64,000 nucleotides of DNA, taken from Streptomyces iconiensis (GTDB lineage Bacteria > Actinomycetota > Actinomycetes > Streptomycetales > Streptomycetaceae). A program made the position numbers and the translations under genes. The stretch lies in assembly GCF_028657195.3 (NCBI RefSeq), contig NZ_JANCPR020000032.1, positions 1 to 64,000 on the forward strand. Direction: 5' to 3'. This document shows positions 61,627-64,000 of the stretch, piece after piece; within the stretch, counting starts at the first letter, position 1, and each line of letters opens with the position of its first letter. The notes beneath the pieces are model-generated. The model saw only the letters and a list, made by a program, of their open reading frames with translations. It was not told the origin of the DNA and searched no databases.

Positions 61627-62037
61627 TAGACCCGCGGGAGCTCTGTGCCCATCTCGCGCATGGCGTCGGAGGCGGGGCCGCCCTCGCAGCGTTCGGTCTT
61701 GTAGCCCTTGACGGTCGGTTCCAGGGTGCGGGGGTCGACGGCTTCGGAGGGGGCCGCCGGTGGCGTACAGGCCCTCGGGGGCCTGGTCGCGGTCGTGGGG
61801 GGGCGAGCCGGAAGACGCGGCGTAGCCAGGTGCCGGAGGCGCGGGAGGGTTTGGCGTCCTTGGTGAGGGTGGCGTAGCCGACGAGGCGGGCGTCGCGGTG
61901 GTAGGGGGGCCGGCGGCGGCGGGGGGAGACGCGGTCGAGGGGCTGGCGGACGTAGTCGAGGCCGTCGGTGTCTGCGAGCCGGACGAGTGCCTCCTCGTGG
62001 GCGAGGTCTTCGGGGCCGATGAGCGCGCCCACGGGGT
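61627..62037 (-). pseudogene. Unrecognised small protein gene with a G-run frameshift
   Basis: GTG at 62037 opens 'VGALIGPEDLAHEEALVRLA', 'DTDGLDYVRQPLDRVSPRRR', 'DARLVGYATLTKDAKPSRAS', 'GTWLRRVFRLAP'. If one base is removed from the G run at about 61797-61803 (C run on this strand) the frame continues 'HDRDQAPEGLYATGG', 'TLEPTVKGYKTERCEGGPAS', 'DAMREMGTELPRV' to a stop at 61627. The text is fluent but I do not recognise the family. Confidence 0.4.
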
Positions 62038-62060
62038 CTCCTCGCCGGGGGTGTCGGCGA

Positions 62061-62330
62061 TCAGGCCGATGCCGGGTAGAACTTCTCCTGCTTCGAGGCG
62101 GCCATCTCCTTGGGGGAACGCATACCCAGCGTGTCGCGAACGCGTGCGGCGCACGCGCGGCTGGATACGGGAGTTGCTCCCCCACTCTCGCACCAGCGGC
62201 GCCGGCAGGTCCCGCGGTACTCGCCGTTGCCGTCCGCGATCAGCGCGGCGGCTCCCGGGTACTTGGCCGCGGCCGTGGCGCACTCCTCGGCCCTGTTCCC
62301 GTATAGCTACGGCCGACGGACATGCGCTGT
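62061..62330 (-). other. Possible partial coding frame of unknown type
   Basis: Minus strand: 'ECATAAAKYPGAAALIADGN', 'GEYRGTCRRRWCESGGATPV', 'VRDTLGMRSPKEMAASKQEK', stop at 62061. It ends 23 bases before the GTG of the gene at 62037 and could be its upstream partner. No start or family is clear. Confidence 0.3.
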
Positions 62331-62432
62331 GTGACGAAGTGCCGGTAAGAACCGCGTCACCAGTCGCAAACGGCGGTGATCGGTCCTTGGACGGTGATTT
62401 TCCTGGGCTGGGCGGCTCGTACACTGACGAAA

Positions 62433-63269
62433 ATGGAGGACCATACGGCCACCGGGATCGGTGCACGACCGGCGCCCGTCTTGCGGCAGTACGTCGACTC
62501 GTATGTCGGCTTCGACCTCCGCGGGCTCCCGACGGGGGTGCACTGCGGCCCGCCGAGCCGCGCGCTCACTGCGGTGATCAGCCTGTCAGATCCTTTGGAG
62601 GTGGCGGCGGGCGTTGACGACGGGTCACCGGTCACCCGATTCGGCAGCGTGGCCGGCGGTCTGATGTGCCGGTCCGTCGCGATTCACCACGACGGACGCC
62701 AGCAAGGTGTTCAGGTATCGCTGACACCGCTCGGGGCCCGGGCCATCTACGGCATGCCGGCCGCCGAGCTCGCCCACCGACTGGTCCCACTTGACGAGCT
62801 TCTCGGAACGCTTGCCGTCGAGCTGGTCGACCGGCTCCGATCGGCGACAACATGGGCGGCGCGGTTCGCCGCGCTGGACGAATTGCTGCTCCGAGCTGTC
62901 GGCCGTGGCGCCCGCGGTGACCATGTGCGCTGGGCGCGCCCCGAGGTAGCCGAGGCGTGGCGCCGCCTCGTCGCCGCGCGGGGTTGCGTCCAGGTTGGTG
63001 CGGTCGCCGCGGAACTCGGCTGGAGCCGCCGGTACCTCACCGAGCGGTTTCGCGGTGAGGTGGGCCTGTCGCCGAAGACCTTGGCCCGAGTCCTGCGCTT
63101 CGAGCACGCGCACGAACTGGCGGCGGCGCGGGACCCGCTCCCGTGGGGCGATGTGGCAACCGTCTCCGGCTACGCCGACCAGGCCCATCTCGTTCGGGAC
63201 TGGCGCGAGTTCACGGGCCGATCGCCGACGGCCTGGCGTCGCAGCGAAGTCCTCCTCGGAGCCGGGTAG
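62433..63269 (+). CDS. AraC-family transcriptional regulator
   Basis: 278 aa. An N-terminal ligand/dimer domain (about residues 15-150; 'LRQYVDSYVGFDLRGLPTGV', 'QQGVQVSLTPLGARAIYGMP') precedes a double HTH: 'VQVGAVAAELGWSRRYLTER' and 'GDVATVSGYADQAHLVRDWR', ending 'FTGRSPTAWRR'. ATG at 62433 fits the conserved start. It is followed 82 bases later by a cupin-hydrolase pair on the same strand, which it may control. Confidence 0.86.
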   Translation: MEDHTATGIGARPAPVLRQYVDSYVGFDLRGLPTGVHCGPPSRALTAVISLSDPLEVAAGVDDGSPVTRFGSVAGGLMCRSVAIHHDGRQQGVQVSLTPLGARAIYGMPAAELAHRLVPLDELLGTLAVELVDRLRSATTWAARFAALDELLLRAVGRGARGDHVRWARPEVAEAWRRLVAARGCVQVGAVAAELGWSRRYLTERFRGEVGLSPKTLARVLRFEHAHELAAARDPLPWGDVATVSGYADQAHLVRDWREFTGRSPTAWRRSEVLLGAG

Positions 63270-63351
63270 CCGCCAACCGTCTGCCCGTCGCGTCGGCTTC
63301 TCTTCCCTTTTCTTCAAGACCGCCCGATCGCCGGCGTGGACGATCGTCGGC

Positions 63352-63822
63352 ATGAGACTCGTCAACCACGAACGCAATGCCATGGACCTGCGGACCACCC
63401 CCGTGCACCTCGGACTGGGATCGAGAGCGAAACCCGTCGAGGGCTTCGCCTGGGACCCGGAGGTGCTCCATGCCTACAGCGCCGCGGTCGCGGCAGACGG
63501 TGCCGAAGGCCGGATGGTGATGATCTTCGACGGCGACGGGCCCGGCGAGCATTGGGAGAGCCACCCCGCAGGCGACGAACTGGTCGTTTGCCTCAGCGGG
63601 TCCATGACGGTCACCCGCGACGTGGACGGGGTCCCCGACCGTGTGCTGCTCGGGCCGGGCGAGGCCATCATCAACCCGGCCGGGGTATGGCACGTGGTCG
63701 ACATGGAGGGGCCGACGTCCATCCTGACCATCACTGCGACCCTCGGCACCGACCACCGTCCCCGGACCGACACCCGCCCGACCGAACGCGCCGGCACGCC
63801 CAGCCCGGAAGAAGCGCCGTGA
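63352..63822 (+). CDS. Cupin-domain protein
   Basis: 156 aa from the ATG at 63352, or 146 aa from the ATG at 63382; neither has a strong ribosome site. 'GPGEHWESHPAGDELVVCLS' with 'LGPGEAIINPAGVWHVVDME' forms a single cupin barrel with His/Glu metal ligands. The acid-rich C-terminal tail is specific. It overlaps the next gene by 4 bases (GTGA), implying joint function. Confidence 0.8.
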   Translation: MRLVNHERNAMDLRTTPVHLGLGSRAKPVEGFAWDPEVLHAYSAAVAADGAEGRMVMIFDGDGPGEHWESHPAGDELVVCLSGSMTVTRDVDGVPDRVLLGPGEAIINPAGVWHVVDMEGPTSILTITATLGTDHRPRTDTRPTERAGTPSPEEAP

Positions 63823-64000
63823 CGACACGCATCGCGTGCCTCGGCGACAGCCTCACCCGCGCGCAGTTCAGCGTCGACTACCTGGATCTTCTCGGACGAC
63901 GCCGCCCTCCCGGTGACGTGCAGCTTGCCCGTTTCGGCACCAACGGCGACTTCGCCTGCAACCTCTTGCAGCGCCTCGACGCCGTCGTCACGGACCCACC
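63819..64000 (+). CDS. SGNH/GDSL hydrolase, N-terminal part (runs off the window)
   Basis: From the GTG at 63819: 'TTRIACLGDSLTRAQFSVDY' contains block I of SGNH hydrolases (GDSLT, catalytic Ser). 'ARFGTNGDFACNLLQRLDAV' carries the block II Gly and block III Asn-like residues. 60 codons are visible. It is translationally coupled to the cupin gene. Confidence 0.8.
   Translation, partial: MTTRIACLGDSLTRAQFSVDYLDLLGRRRPPGDVQLARFGTNGDFACNLLQRLDAVVTDP

Noticed and set aside
1..64000. tRNA or rRNA genes, att sites flanking the catabolic island
   Set aside because: No tRNA-like TTCGA arm with matching acceptor stem, no rRNA sequence and no convincing direct-repeat pair at the island borders were found by eye.

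Overview
The window is high-GC DNA with GTG/TTG starts, GGAGG-type ribosome binding sites, many 4-base ATGA/GTGA gene overlaps and Streptomyces-type gene families (IclR, ECF sigma, TIGR02391, replication-relaxation protein, lasso peptide genes). It most likely comes from a Streptomyces or close relative, in a mobile-element-rich accessory region such as a chromosome arm or large plasmid. Two IS elements look intact (IS5-like at 4.6-5.6 kb, IS630-like at 34.5-35.7 kb). At least ten other transposase or recombinase relics and many frameshifted genes surround them.

Left part (1-11 kb): IS and integrase relics, an ECF sigma factor with a coupled membrane protein, an F420/NADP-type reductase divergent from an HxlR regulator, and an IS5 element that abuts a DUF6192 relic. 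Next comes a lasso peptide locus: a 46-aa precursor with the canonical leader motif and a 16-aa core, a cyclase with one apparent base deletion, and a recognition-protein gene cut off after 27 codons by an IS3 relic. No leader peptidase gene remains.

Centre (11.4-33.4 kb): a catabolic island. Genes matching iacA, B, C, D, E, F, G, H and I (indole-3-acetate to catechol) lie in three transcription units. A PAS sensor kinase, two FixJ-type response regulators, an AraC and an IclR regulator sit among them. The promoter regions of iacA and iacC share a bipartite sequence element. A second IclR gene follows, then a tightly packed catR-catB-catA-catC-pcaI-pcaJ-pcaF-pcaD run that takes catechol to acetyl-CoA and succinyl-CoA. 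Together the two blocks describe complete mineralisation of the plant hormone auxin. Two membrane-protein genes between them (an MFS fragment and a FUSC-like gene) are broken.

Right part (33.4-64 kb): nested IS elements inside a replication-relaxation gene, an RHS-like tail with a PH-like neighbour, a lower-GC membrane-anchored unknown protein, an ISL3 relic, a short-chain dehydrogenase, an alpha/beta hydrolase, and an XRE-cupin / disulfide oxidoreductase / MFS / methyltransferase group. Then come three separate modules of a flavin oxidoreductase divergent from a small regulator (TetR, GntR, ArsR), each with a clear palindrome between or near the pair. A two-repeat type I-E CRISPR relic without cas genes lies at 53.5 kb. 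The window ends in an AraC regulator, a cupin protein and the start of an SGNH hydrolase. No rRNA or tRNA gene was recognised by eye.
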